Positions 33,965-42,067 of a stretch of 64,000 nt of DNA are shown piece after piece; position 1 is the first letter of the stretch; every line of letters starts with the position of its first letter. The notes below the pieces were generated by a model. The model ran no database searches. It saw nothing but the letters and a program-made list of their open reading frames with translations, and was not told where the DNA came from. Both the position numbers and the translations under genes were made by a program. This DNA comes from Longimicrobiaceae bacterium (GTDB taxonomy: Bacteria; Gemmatimonadota; Gemmatimonadetes; Longimicrobiales; Longimicrobiaceae): positions 62,001 to 126,000 of the forward strand of contig DASVBS010000065.1 in the NCBI GenBank assembly GCA_036375715.1. Direction: 5' to 3'.

Positions 33965-35026
33965 TCACGGCTCGCCATCCGTGATTTCTTCCGCCGCCGC
34001 GAGAATCGCCTCCCGATTTCCAGCGGCGAGCGCTGCGGAAATTTCGGCTTCCGGCAGTCCGGCGATCCTCCCCAGGATGGTGAGAGCGGGGCCGGCGTGG
34101 CCAAGGTGGTTCCAGCGCGCCATCTCCAGGAGCGCGGGGAGGGAGCGCTGGCGGAGTATCGAGATCAGCTCCGGATCGCGGTTCGTGGTGAGCTGCGCCA
34201 GGGCGAAGGACGCCTTGTTGCGATCCGTCCAGACGGGGGATTGCAGCATAGCGAGGAAGGCTTCGTACGGCACCTCGATGCCCAGCTCGGGGCGTCGCTG
34301 CGCGAGCAGCGCAATGAGCGCGAGCACCCTCGCCGCATTGTTCCGCACGGTTTCATCCTGATCGTGCAGCGCGTCGCTGAGGTCGGAAACGACTGCAGCC
34401 TTGTCCGGTGCATAACCGAGAACCTGGGCGGCGAGGGCGCGCTGCTCGGGATGGGCGGAGTTGTGCAGCACGTTTCGTAGCTCGCTGGCGAACTCCGCGG
34501 CGAGATCGACGAAGCGGCGCTGCACCGCCCCGGCAGCCGGCCAGTGCATGATCGCGTGACCCGCGGTGTCGGTTTCGGCGAAGTCGCCGTGAGCGACGGC
34601 ATCCGCGAAGGCGACTGCGAACGCCTCCCCCGCAGCCACCACCTCGTCCGGCAGGCGAATGTCACTCGTCGGCGCCGGCGCGAAGCGAAACGTGGGCGCG
34701 CCCTCCTCCTCGATTCCTACATAGACCAGCAAGCCTCGGGAATCGGCACAACAGACCGCATTGAAGCGCGCGCTCCGCACCCCCGCAATGCTCTCGACCC
34801 GCGCGATCGCCGCAGCTCTGGCTGCGGAATCAGGAATCGGAGCACCCGGAGCGATCGCCAGCGCCCGCCGGACAACGACCTCCGAAACCGTACTCAGGCC
34901 GTACAGATCCACCACCGCCACCGGGATGGTGTCGAGTCGCACGTCCTGCGCGTGCAGAGCGGGGCAAACTCCCCAGAGCAGGGCGAGCAGGGCGGCGGTG
35001 GTGGAGAGATGGTGGCGGGGGGCCAT
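33965..35026 (-). CDS. Exported protein with POTRA-like and HEAT-like repeats
   Basis: The 353-residue product has a signal peptide (cleavage probably after ALHA, about residue 26). Residues 30-105 resemble a POTRA unit (VDLYGLSTVSEVVVRRALAI, then SIAGVRSARFNAVCCADSRG, then LLVYVGIEE), as found in BamA and similar outer-membrane assembly proteins. The rest, from about 165, is alpha-helical with HEAT-like repeats (PEQRALAAQVLGYAPDKAA, DETVRNNAARVLALIALL, WTDRNKASFALAQL). No barrel follows, so it is probably a soluble periplasmic adaptor. The gene is bracketed by heptamer arrays on both sides. Function is unknown. Confidence 0.7.
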   Translation of the reverse strand: MAPRHHLSTTAALLALLWGVCPALHAQDVRLDTIPVAVVDLYGLSTVSEVVVRRALAIAPGAPIPDSAARAAAIARVESIAGVRSARFNAVCCADSRGLLVYVGIEEEGAPTFRFAPAPTSDIRLPDEVVAAGEAFAVAFADAVAHGDFAETDTAGHAIMHWPAAGAVQRRFVDLAAEFASELRNVLHNSAHPEQRALAAQVLGYAPDKAAVVSDLSDALHDQDETVRNNAARVLALIALLAQRRPELGIEVPYEAFLAMLQSPVWTDRNKASFALAQLTTNRDPELISILRQRSLPALLEMARWNHLGHAGPALTILGRIAGLPEAEISAALAAGNREAILAAAEEITDGEP

Positions 35027-35037
35027 GATTGTTGGGG

Positions 35038-35093
35038 GTTATCCGTTATCCGCTATCCGTTATCCGTTGTACGGTGTCCGTCATCCGTCGGGA
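35038..35093 (+). repeat. Degenerate heptanucleotide tandem array (8 units)
   Basis: Units in 7-base steps are GTTATCC, GTTATCC, GCTATCC, GTTATCC, GTTGTAC, GGTGTCC, GTCATCC and GTCGGGA; further imperfect units continue to about 35110. It begins 11 bases upstream of the POTRA/HEAT start codon. Bases 35044-35064 form a perfect 21-bp inverted repeat with 35197-35217. Confidence 0.85.
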
Positions 35094-35164
35094 CGAGTCA
35101 TCCGTTATGCAGCCTCACCGCCAGGGGATCTGCTTGGCTGGAGGCCGGGGAACCGCCAGGTGCT

Positions 35165-35230
35165 AACTGATAACTGCAACTGAATAGCGGATCGCTGATA
35201 ACGGATAGCGGATAACGTCCAACGGATAAC
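35165..35230 (-). repeat. Degenerate heptanucleotide tandem array, inverted orientation
   Basis: Read on the minus strand this stretch gives GTTATCC, GTTGGAC, GTTATCC, GCTATCC, GTTATCA, GCGATCC, GCTATTC, AGTTGCA and GTTATCA, the same heptamer as the other two arrays but in opposite orientation. It ends 7 bases before the stop codon of the HD-domain gene. Confidence 0.82.
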
Positions 35231-35236
35231 CGCCGT

Positions 35237-36073
35237 TCACAGCCTGTACGACTCCACCAGCCTCTTCTCCGCCTCGCCCACCAGATTCACCTCCAGATCG
35301 ATGTACCCCTCCAGACCGCTGCCGGCGAGCTTCTCCCGGAAGAGCTGATCGAGCTGGAAGATTCCAGCGGAGTTGGAAAGGTCGATACGCACCAGCACGG
35401 GGCGGTCGGAGCCGTTCTCGATGTGCACCGCCTCGATGGCGGCGGCGGAAATCGAGTGAATGCTCATCGAGCCGGCCGTAAAGGGAATTCGGGAGCGGCC
35501 TTTGGCCATGTCCAGCGCGTCCGCCACGCGCACAATGCCGGCTTCGAGGGTGAGCGGCCTCCCGCCGGAGCGGTGGGCGATGATCGCGTGCAGCACTTCG
35601 CTGCGGATGATCGTGGCGGTCGGCCCGTCGTAGAGATCCGCCAGGAGCTCCCGCACCTTCGGCTCCGCAATGAACAGGGAGAAGGCCTCGTGATCGCTGC
35701 GGTGGACCGACATTCCCACATCATGCAGCAGGGCGGCCAGCACTACCACCACTTCCGCGTCGTCGCGCGACAGACCGTAGTTGCGGATCACCCCTGCCTC
35801 CACTCCGTGATCGGCGAGGAGGCGGTAGAGCTTGTCCGCGATGTTCATCACGATCTTCACATGGACCGGACCGTGGTCCGTCATTCCCAACCGTTCGACC
35901 GCGTTGACGTTCGCCGCCAGCCATAGGGCATAGAGGTCGTCGTCGCTGTTCACCCGCTCGATGATATGCCGCAACTTCGGGTTCCCGCGCCCTGGCACGT
36001 TGAAGACGACCCGCTGCGCGAACCGCCCCTCCACAGTGCGGTCAAAGCCCGCATCCCCTCTATCTTCACTCAT
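35237..36073 (-). CDS. HD-domain phosphohydrolase of unknown substrate
   Basis: The 278-residue soluble protein has a metal-dependent HD fold: His in DHGPVHVKIVMNIA, the HD pair in LLHDVGMSVHRSDHEAF, and a further His in EVLHAIIAHRSGG with Asp in RVADALDMAKG. These match the HD superfamily that cleaves phosphomonoesters, nucleotides or signalling nucleotides, but no accompanying GGDEF, RelA or nuclease domain is present to fix the substrate. The C-terminal 90 residues form a beta-rich segment. The ATG at 36073 is used. It lies 26 bases after the RMD1 gene and is the last gene of an MFS-RMD1-HD set. Confidence 0.8.
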   Translation of the reverse strand: MSEDRGDAGFDRTVEGRFAQRVVFNVPGRGNPKLRHIIERVNSDDDLYALWLAANVNAVERLGMTDHGPVHVKIVMNIADKLYRLLADHGVEAGVIRNYGLSRDDAEVVVVLAALLHDVGMSVHRSDHEAFSLFIAEPKVRELLADLYDGPTATIIRSEVLHAIIAHRSGGRPLTLEAGIVRVADALDMAKGRSRIPFTAGSMSIHSISAAAIEAVHIENGSDRPVLVRIDLSNSAGIFQLDQLFREKLAGSGLEGYIDLEVNLVGEAEKRLVESYRL

Positions 36074-36099
36074 CGCTTTGCTCGGTCTGTTGAACGAAA

Positions 36100-37227
36100 T
36101 CAGGTAAAGACGAACGCCATTACGATTTCGAGGACGATCAGGAAAACAATAGCCGCTTCCAGCCACTCGGCCCGGGTCGCCATCGCCTCGTCATACAGGG
36201 CGGTGTAGGTGTCGCGGATCAGGGCCAGCTTGCGATCGATCGACTCCGCCCAGTAGCGCACGCGGAAGAGCTCGAGGGCACTCGAGTAGACTCTCGCCAG
36301 ATAGACGTCCTCGGTGACCTTCAAGGCGTTGTCGACCTTTTCGGTGATCTCGGTCACCTCAGCCACCAGCGCACGCATCTGGTTTGCCGCGCGGGAATAA
36401 CGGCGGCTGAACAGCGCGTTGGCAGTCCGCACTTCGGCGGCCTGGCGGTAGGTATCCGGCAGCTCGGAGTCGAGCAGCGCGTCGTAATAGCGAAGCTCCA
36501 GAAGCTGAGCGTTGGCCACTTCGAGCAGGTCGGCAATGTCGTCGTCCTCCGACGGTTCGAGGACGAACGCCCGATCCCACGTCAGGATCACCAGGTCGTC
36601 GCGGTAATAGGAGTGCGTGTAGCGGAACACGTCGCGCCTGGCCGCCGGCCCCAGCGGTTTGGGTTCCTGCGTCAGCAGCGGGATCAGATCGACACGCTGC
36701 ATCAGCTCCTCGGCGGTAGTCGCCGGCTCCAGCGAGCGCACGGTCACGACGCAGTAGTCCTCCTCCATGTAGCTGCTGAGCGGCGACTCGAGAGCCGGCG
36801 CGAGCACCGTGAGCAGGCGCTCCAGGCCCGTGCGCCAGAAGGGAAGGAGCGCGGCCTCCCGCTCGGCCTCGCGCGCAAAACGCTCGAACCCTGGCCACTC
36901 CATCGCGCCCGGCATCACCACCTCCAGCGAGAGTGAGATCGCGCCGAAGCCGTAGATGCGGGCCGACGCCCGCGTGAGCGCGCGTACCCCTCCCACATCC
37001 AGCGGAGGAGCAACCAGATCCGTCACCACCGGTGGATCACCGAAGGCTATGGATTTCGGCGCCACACGTTGTAGCCGGATCCGGGCCACCGGCTGCTGCT
37101 GAACCAGCAGCGACTCGACCGCGACCAGGTCGATCTCCTCCGCCACGTCGTAGATGCGGAAGACCTCCACGGTGGCCCGACCCACGGTGAGCGCGCTCCC
37201 GTCGGTCACCGACCCGCTGAACGTCAT
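36100..37227 (-). CDS. RMD1/DUF155-family membrane-anchored protein
   Basis: The 375-residue protein has a mixed alpha/beta N-terminal domain with the DUF155 signatures YGFGAISLSLEV and DLVILTWDRAFVLEPSEDDDI, a coiled-coil middle (AEVTEITEKVDNALKVTEDVYLARVY, FRVRYWAESIDRKLALIRDTY) and a single C-terminal membrane helix (AAIVFLIVLEIVMAFVF). Eukaryotic members (Rmd1, Rmd8, RMND1) act in mitochondrial translation or nuclear division; bacterial functions are not known. The start overlaps the stop of the MFS gene by 4 bases, and the HD gene follows, so the three are probably co-expressed. Confidence 0.85.
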   Translation of the reverse strand: MTFSGSVTDGSALTVGRATVEVFRIYDVAEEIDLVAVESLLVQQQPVARIRLQRVAPKSIAFGDPPVVTDLVAPPLDVGGVRALTRASARIYGFGAISLSLEVVMPGAMEWPGFERFAREAEREAALLPFWRTGLERLLTVLAPALESPLSSYMEEDYCVVTVRSLEPATTAEELMQRVDLIPLLTQEPKPLGPAARRDVFRYTHSYYRDDLVILTWDRAFVLEPSEDDDIADLLEVANAQLLELRYYDALLDSELPDTYRQAAEVRTANALFSRRYSRAANQMRALVAEVTEITEKVDNALKVTEDVYLARVYSSALELFRVRYWAESIDRKLALIRDTYTALYDEAMATRAEWLEAAIVFLIVLEIVMAFVFT

Positions 37228-38585
37228 GCCGCGCCTACCTCACGCACACCCAGTTCCGCCTCCTGCGCCACCCTCCGCCCCTCCTGTACGTCCACCAGGG
37301 CCAACAGCAAGCCACCCACCACGAAAAAGAGGATCACGGAGAGGATCGCATTGCGGCTCGACCCGGTGACGGCCAGGCTCACCGCGAAGAAGAGGGGTCC
37401 GAAGATGCCCGCGAACTTCTCGAACACGCTGAAGAACCCGAAGAACTCACCCGACCGGTGCGGCGGTACCATGCTGGCGAAGAGCGAGCGGCTGAGGGCC
37501 TGAGTTCCTCCCTGCACCATACCGACCAGTCCTGCCAGCACGAAGAAGTGCAGCGCGTTGGTCATGAAATAGCCGAGGATGCTGATCGCCGTGTAGGCTG
37601 CGAGACCCGTGAAGATGGCCGGCTTGGTGCCGATGCGACCGGCGAGCATGCCGAAGAGAAAGGCAAAGGGGATTCCAACGAACTGCACGATCAGGATGGC
37701 CGCGATCAGAGCGTTCTGACCGATCCCCAGGTCGGTCCCGTAAGCGGTGGCCATCTTGATGATGGTCTGAATCCCGTCGTTGTAGACCAGAAAGGCCAGC
37801 AGCATCAGGAAGGCCTGTCGATAGCCTCGTAGTGCCCGCAGTGTCTCCCAGAGGCGTATGAAGGCGCCCCGCACCGGCTGCGTGCGCGGCGTCTCGTCGG
37901 GCTCGAGGGTTCGCGGGGGATTGGCCACCCGCCGAAAGAGTGGGACGGAGAAGAGCACCCACCACGCCGCCACCGAGAGCAGGGCCAGCCGCGTCGGCAG
38001 GGTCGAGTCCGCGGAGCTCAGCCCGAAGGCTCCCGGGAACAGGATCCAGGCCAGGTTGAGCGCCAGCAGGGTTCCGCCTCCAGCGTACCCCAGCCCGTAG
38101 CCCGCAGTGGAGACGCGGTCGATCTCGTTTTCGGAGGCGACGTGGGGAAGTAGCGACTCGTAGAAGACCATGCTCCCCGCGGCGCCAACGAGGGCGGCCA
38201 CGAAGAGCCAGAAGCCCAGCCAGACGTGGCCCTGGCGAAGGAAGAACATGGCAGCCACCGCCGAGGCCCCCAGACCCATGAAGAGACCCAGCAGTCGCTT
38301 GTGCGCGGCCGTGTAGTCGGCGAGGGCACCCAACACGGGAGAGAGCACGGCGATCAGCCCCATGGCGACACTGTTCGCCGCCGCGATGTAGCCGGTGGAC
38401 ACCTCGTCGGGAAGGTCACGCGCCACCACGAGCTTGTAGAAGATCGGGAAGACGGCGACCATGATGGTCGTCTGCACGGACGAGACTGCCCAATCGTACA
38501 TTGCCCAGGCGCGCAGCTCCGGCCGGTCGAGCCCGAGGCGGGCGAGGACGGCGCGAGGCTTCGCGGGCTGCGGGTCGTCGATCAT
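37224..38585 (-). CDS. MFS transporter, UMF1 (Atg22-like) family
   Basis: The 453-residue protein has about 12 membrane helices. The first (RAWAMYDWAVSSVQTTIMVAVFPIFY) and the motif VFYESLLPHVASENEIDRVSTAGYGLGYAGGG are the recognised features of UMF1/Atg22-type permeases, followed by QTIIKMATAYG and GGTQALSRSLFASMVPPHRSGEFFGF. Atg22 exports amino acids from the yeast vacuole; bacterial substrates are not established. The ATG at 38585 follows an open stretch with no homology. A TATATT box lies upstream on the minus strand, but no good -35 partner was found. Confidence 0.88.
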   Translation of the reverse strand: MIDDPQPAKPRAVLARLGLDRPELRAWAMYDWAVSSVQTTIMVAVFPIFYKLVVARDLPDEVSTGYIAAANSVAMGLIAVLSPVLGALADYTAAHKRLLGLFMGLGASAVAAMFFLRQGHVWLGFWLFVAALVGAAGSMVFYESLLPHVASENEIDRVSTAGYGLGYAGGGTLLALNLAWILFPGAFGLSSADSTLPTRLALLSVAAWWVLFSVPLFRRVANPPRTLEPDETPRTQPVRGAFIRLWETLRALRGYRQAFLMLLAFLVYNDGIQTIIKMATAYGTDLGIGQNALIAAILIVQFVGIPFAFLFGMLAGRIGTKPAIFTGLAAYTAISILGYFMTNALHFFVLAGLVGMVQGGTQALSRSLFASMVPPHRSGEFFGFFSVFEKFAGIFGPLFFAVSLAVTGSSRNAILSVILFFVVGGLLLALVDVQEGRRVAQEAELGVREVGAA

Positions 38586-38736
38586 CGAGCGGATACGAGT
38601 GGAGGGAGGTGGTCTGTCAGAAGGCGTGGAATATACTTGCGGTGTGCGGTGCAGCCAGATCGCAGGGCGTTGCCCCGCCCAGCCGCCGGTGGTATGGTCA
38701 TCCGCTGAACCCTGCAACCACTATCGATCCCCGACC

Positions 38737-39150
38737 ATGACTGCCCTGTATCACGCGCATTCGGGAGTTCGCTACCTCGTGCTGTTGATGGCCCTCGTGG
38801 TGATCGTGCTCGCTGCGCACGGGCTCGCTACCCGGCGCGCTGCCACCAGGGCTGACCGAATCACGATGTCCGTCTTCACAGGCGTGCTCGATTTGCAGGT
38901 CCTGCTGGGGCTCGGCCTCATCGTTGCCGGGATCTTTTATGGGGCGCTGATGGGTCACCTGATGATGATGATCCTCGCCGTCGTGGCCGCCCACGCCGCC
39001 GGTTCTATGGCTCGTAAGACGACTGAACACCGCCGCGCCCACCTCCTGCGACTCGCGGGCGTGGGGCTGGCGATCCTGCTGATCATCGGTGGGGTGATGG
39101 CCATCGGCCGGTCCCCCCTGGAGTCGAACATCCCGGCCAGCACGCAGTGA
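38737..39150 (+). CDS. Small four-helix membrane protein, cytochrome-b-like family
   Basis: The 137-residue protein has four hydrophobic segments. The N-terminal YHAHSGVRYLVLLMALVVIV and the middle DRITMSVFTGVLDLQVLLGLGL resemble small Bacteroidota proteins often annotated as cytochrome B, with a conserved histidine near residue 8 and another in MGHLMMMILAVVAAH that could bind heme. A heme role is inference; the CXXCH motif is absent. The ATG at 38737 is the first that excludes upstream low-complexity sequence. It is divergent from the MFS operon and convergent with the next gene, with 6 bases between stops. Confidence 0.6.
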   Translation: MTALYHAHSGVRYLVLLMALVVIVLAAHGLATRRAATRADRITMSVFTGVLDLQVLLGLGLIVAGIFYGALMGHLMMMILAVVAAHAAGSMARKTTEHRRAHLLRLAGVGLAILLIIGGVMAIGRSPLESNIPASTQ

Positions 39151-39156
39151 TCGGGA

Positions 39157-39561
39157 TCAGGCTCGGCCGAAGGCCCGGCGGACCGAAGGGCTGGCCAGGT
39201 ATCCCAGCGTGGCCAGCTCGATCAGGATCTCGAAGATCGGAACGGTGGGGATCTCGGGTGTGATCCAGGCGCGCGCACATGAGGAGATCAACAACAGCAC
39301 GAGCAGGACGATCATCGTCGACCAGGTCCAGGCGGCCAGGCTCACCAGTCGTACGGCGACGTAGAGGGAAAGCGGACCGATAGCCAGCACGCCGAGCCAC
39401 ACGCGCCAGCCGATATCTGGACGGGCGAGCGCGAGATAGATCCCGCCGAGCAGGGATCCGGCCCCCAGCAGACCGAGGATGGTGCCGAGAACGACGACGC
39501 CCAGCGGGGCACGCCGCAGGGCCTGCTCCCACGCGGCGATTCTTCCTCTCCAGCGTTTCAC
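39157..39561 (-). CDS. Hypothetical membrane protein
   Basis: The predicted protein has 134 residues and four hydrophobic stretches (LGVVVLGTILGLLGAGSLLGG, VWLGVLAIGPLSLYVAVRLV, TWSTMIVLLVLLLIS, IFEILIELATLGYLASP). The pattern of two long helix pairs with a basic N-terminus suggests an inner-membrane protein, but no family could be named. The start is uncertain: GTG 39561 is used, and a GTG at 39633 would add 24 residues. Neither has a strong ribosome site. Confidence 0.6.
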   Translation of the reverse strand: MKRWRGRIAAWEQALRRAPLGVVVLGTILGLLGAGSLLGGIYLALARPDIGWRVWLGVLAIGPLSLYVAVRLVSLAAWTWSTMIVLLVLLLISSCARAWITPEIPTVPIFEILIELATLGYLASPSVRRAFGRA

Positions 39562-39740
39562 GGCCGTTCCGGTTCGAGGCTGGTGGGCACGAGGGGGGCG
39601 ATCATGAGCGCTTCTCGCCACGGGCGTCCGCACCAGCCGTGCCGTCGGCGGACCGACCGCGGATCACCGTGCTGCGCGAGTTGACGGACATTCCTGCCGC
39701 GAGCCACAATGGGCGGGATCGCCCTCCCGCATCCGAGCCG

Positions 39741-40940
39741 ATGAACCTGAACGATCTGCTGACGCGACCCGCGGCCAGGCGCGCGCGAGCGCTCATTCGT
39801 CAACTCGAAGAGGAGACCTTCGCGGAGCAGCTCCGGATCGTCACGATCCCGGCTCCCTCGCTCCACGAAGGCCAGCGGGCCGAGTTCGTCCGTAAGCGCT
39901 TTGATGCGTTACGCCTGTGCCGCCCGCACGTCGACGAGGTCGGTAACGTCCTCGCCGGGTTGCCGGGAGCGAGCCAACCGGAACTGGCTCCGGTGGTCCT
40001 GTCGGCGCATCTCGACACCGTCTTCGGACCCGAGACTTACCTGATCCCCCGCCACGTTGGAAACCGGGTCTATGCTCCCGGCGTGACGGACAACGCGCGC
40101 GGGGTGGCGGCGCTCCTCACCGTGGCGCGCGTCCTGGTGGAGAGCGGGATGCGGACGCGGGCTCCGATCTGGTTCGCGGGGACGGTCGGGGAGGAGGGGA
40201 TCGGCGATCTGCGCGGCGCGAAGCACCTCTTCCGGCCCGGTGGAAACCTGGCCCGCCCCTCCGCGTTCATCGCGTTGGACGGATCGGGGATCCGCCGCAT
40301 CGTGCACCGGGCCATCGGGGCGCGGCGGCTGAGGGTGGAGATCACCGGCCCGGGCGGCCATTCCTGGTCCGACTGGGGCGCACCGAATCCCCTGCACGCC
40401 CTCGGCCGCGGAATCGATCGGATCCTGCGCCTGCACGGCCCCGCGCGATCAAAGGTGACGCTGACCGTCGCGCGGGCTGGCGGGGGCACCACCGTCAACG
40501 CGATTCCGGCGACCGCCTGGCTCGAGCTGGATCTCCGTGGGGAGGCCAGTGAGGCCGTCGCCGAGCTCGAGAAGGCGTGTCGCCGGACTTTCCAGGAAGT
40601 GGTCGATGGGGAGAACCGCGAGCGGCGGGCCGGATCGGAGGCCTTGAAGCTGACTGTCCGCGTGATCGGAGATCGCCCTTCCGGTCAGATCCCCGAGACG
40701 GCGCCGCTGGTGAGCGCCGCGGTGGCGGCAACCCGCATGGTGGGTGCCCGACCGGAGCTGGTGGCCTCCTCGACCGACGCGAACGTGCCGCTGTCTCTGG
40801 GAATCCCCGCCGTGGCCCTGGGCGCGGGGGGAGAGTCCGGCGGCATCCACACCACCGAGGAGTGGTTCTGCAACCGGGAGGGTGTGCTCGGACTGGAGAG
40901 GGCCCTGCTGACCGTGCTCTGCGCAGCGGGAGTGGAGTGA
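39741..40940 (+). CDS. M20-family metallopeptidase-like hydrolase
   Basis: The 399-residue protein has the di-zinc ligands of the M20 clan: His in LSAHLDTVFG, bridging Asp in GVTDNARGVA, the Glu pair in TVGEEGIGDL, Asp in FIALDGSG and His in GGIHTTEEW. The insertion between ligands (RLRVEITGPGGHSWSDWGAPNPLHALGRGI) is the dimerisation or lid domain of M20 enzymes, here with the typical PGGHS. It probably hydrolyses a small peptide or acyl amino acid in the cytoplasm. ATG 39741 is preferred; an upstream in-frame ATG at 39639 adds 34 residues without homology. A hairpin follows the stop. Confidence 0.87.
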   Translation: MNLNDLLTRPAARRARALIRQLEEETFAEQLRIVTIPAPSLHEGQRAEFVRKRFDALRLCRPHVDEVGNVLAGLPGASQPELAPVVLSAHLDTVFGPETYLIPRHVGNRVYAPGVTDNARGVAALLTVARVLVESGMRTRAPIWFAGTVGEEGIGDLRGAKHLFRPGGNLARPSAFIALDGSGIRRIVHRAIGARRLRVEITGPGGHSWSDWGAPNPLHALGRGIDRILRLHGPARSKVTLTVARAGGGTTVNAIPATAWLELDLRGEASEAVAELEKACRRTFQEVVDGENRERRAGSEALKLTVRVIGDRPSGQIPETAPLVSAAVAATRMVGARPELVASSTDANVPLSLGIPAVALGAGGESGGIHTTEEWFCNREGVLGLERALLTVLCAAGVE

Positions 40941-40964
40941 GCCGGCGCCAGGGTCGGCGCCGGC
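40941..40964. terminator. Hairpin between two convergent genes
   Basis: A 9-bp stem (GCCGGCGCC 40941-40949 with GGCGCCGGC 40956-40964) around AGGGTC, directly after the peptidase stop codon and 7 bases before the end of the convergent nucleotidyltransferase gene. Only TT follows on the plus strand, so it is a weak intrinsic terminator at best. Confidence 0.6.
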
Positions 40965-40971
40965 TTCCCGA

Positions 40972-41967
40972 TCATGCCTCGAGCTTGACGATCGAGTGAT
41001 CCCCGACGTCCACCCGCCCCTTCACCCCCACCAGCTCGACCTCGTTGCCCACGAGGGAATCGTGCAGGTTGCAGTCGACGAGACGGGAGTTCTTGCCGAT
41101 GATGGTGTCACGCAGGCGGGAGCCTCGCAGCCGACTCCCCTTCCCCACCGTCACGTTGGGCCCGATCTCCACATCGTCCAGCTCCACCCCGTCAGCGACG
41201 TAGACCGGGTCGTGGACGACCACGCCCGGCCGCTCCGGCGGTCGCGCCGCGCGACGCGTCGACAGGACGTGGCGATTGGTCTCCAGCAGCGTTTCCGGTT
41301 TCCCGGCATCGTACCACCCCTCCACGGGGATCGTGCGGATCTTGGCCCCGCGGTCGATCATGTACTGGAAAGCATCGGTCAGGTAGTACTCACCGCTCGG
41401 CCCCGGGGGAGAATTCAGGGTGTGGTCGATCCCCTCGAAGAGCAGCTTCCAGTCGCGGATGTAGTAGAGGCCGATATTGGCGAGACGGGAGATCGGCTCC
41501 GACGGCTTCTCGATGATCTGCCGCATGTTGCCTTCCTCGTCCGTCACCACCACGCCAAACCGCTGGTAGTCCTCCACCTCCTTCACCCAGATCACGCCCG
41601 CCACGTCGTCCGGCAGGCGCTTGACGACGCTGAGATCCGCATCGAAAAGCGTGTCGACGAAGATGATCAGCAGATCCTCGTCGATGTACGGCCGGGCGAG
41701 CTGCACCGCGCCGGCAGTTCCATTCTGCACAGGCTGCTCGACGTAGTGCACCCGGAAGTCAGGGTACTCCTCGGCCATGTACTCCTCGACCCGCTCCTTG
41801 AGGTGGCCGGTGATGAACACCGCCTCGTGGACGCCGAGCTCCCGCAGGTCGTCGAGGATGTAGCTCATGACGGGCTTGTCCGCGACGCGAAGCAGCGGTT
41901 TGGGCGTCACGTGCGTGTGCGGCCGTAGCCTCGTTCCCTTCCCCGCCAGAGGAATGACGACTTTCAC
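40972..41967 (-). CDS. Sugar-1-phosphate nucleotidyltransferase
   Basis: The 331-residue enzyme joins a sugar-1-phosphate to an NTP. The nucleotide loop is VVIPLAGKGTRLRPHTHVTPKPLL, the metal aspartate is in IIFVDTLFD, and the sugar-binding FGVVVTDEEGNMRQIIEKP and EYYLTDAFQYMIDRG follow. A left-handed beta-helix tail starts near residue 250 (DPVYVADGVELDDVEIGPNV). This resembles glucose-1-phosphate thymidylyltransferase or UTP-dependent enzymes; the exact NTP and sugar cannot be decided. The GTG at 41967 is chosen because AAGGAG lies 5 bases upstream; the 13 residues further upstream in frame lack support. Confidence 0.88.
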   Translation of the reverse strand: MKVVIPLAGKGTRLRPHTHVTPKPLLRVADKPVMSYILDDLRELGVHEAVFITGHLKERVEEYMAEEYPDFRVHYVEQPVQNGTAGAVQLARPYIDEDLLIIFVDTLFDADLSVVKRLPDDVAGVIWVKEVEDYQRFGVVVTDEEGNMRQIIEKPSEPISRLANIGLYYIRDWKLLFEGIDHTLNSPPGPSGEYYLTDAFQYMIDRGAKIRTIPVEGWYDAGKPETLLETNRHVLSTRRAARPPERPGVVVHDPVYVADGVELDDVEIGPNVTVGKGSRLRGSRLRDTIIGKNSRLVDCNLHDSLVGNEVELVGVKGRVDVGDHSIVKLEA

Positions 41968-42067
41968 GGTCTCTCCTTGCCTCTCGATGCCAACGGTTGG
42001 GTCCAAGCGGGCTCGGGGCTCGGTCCACCCCGGCGCGCGCGGAAGATAGGCTTGCCTGGTTTTGGCG

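Noticed and set aside
33821-35230. Possible CRISPR or REP element
   Set aside because: Units are only 7 bases long and degenerate with no spacers, so it is not CRISPR; too irregular for a REP palindrome.
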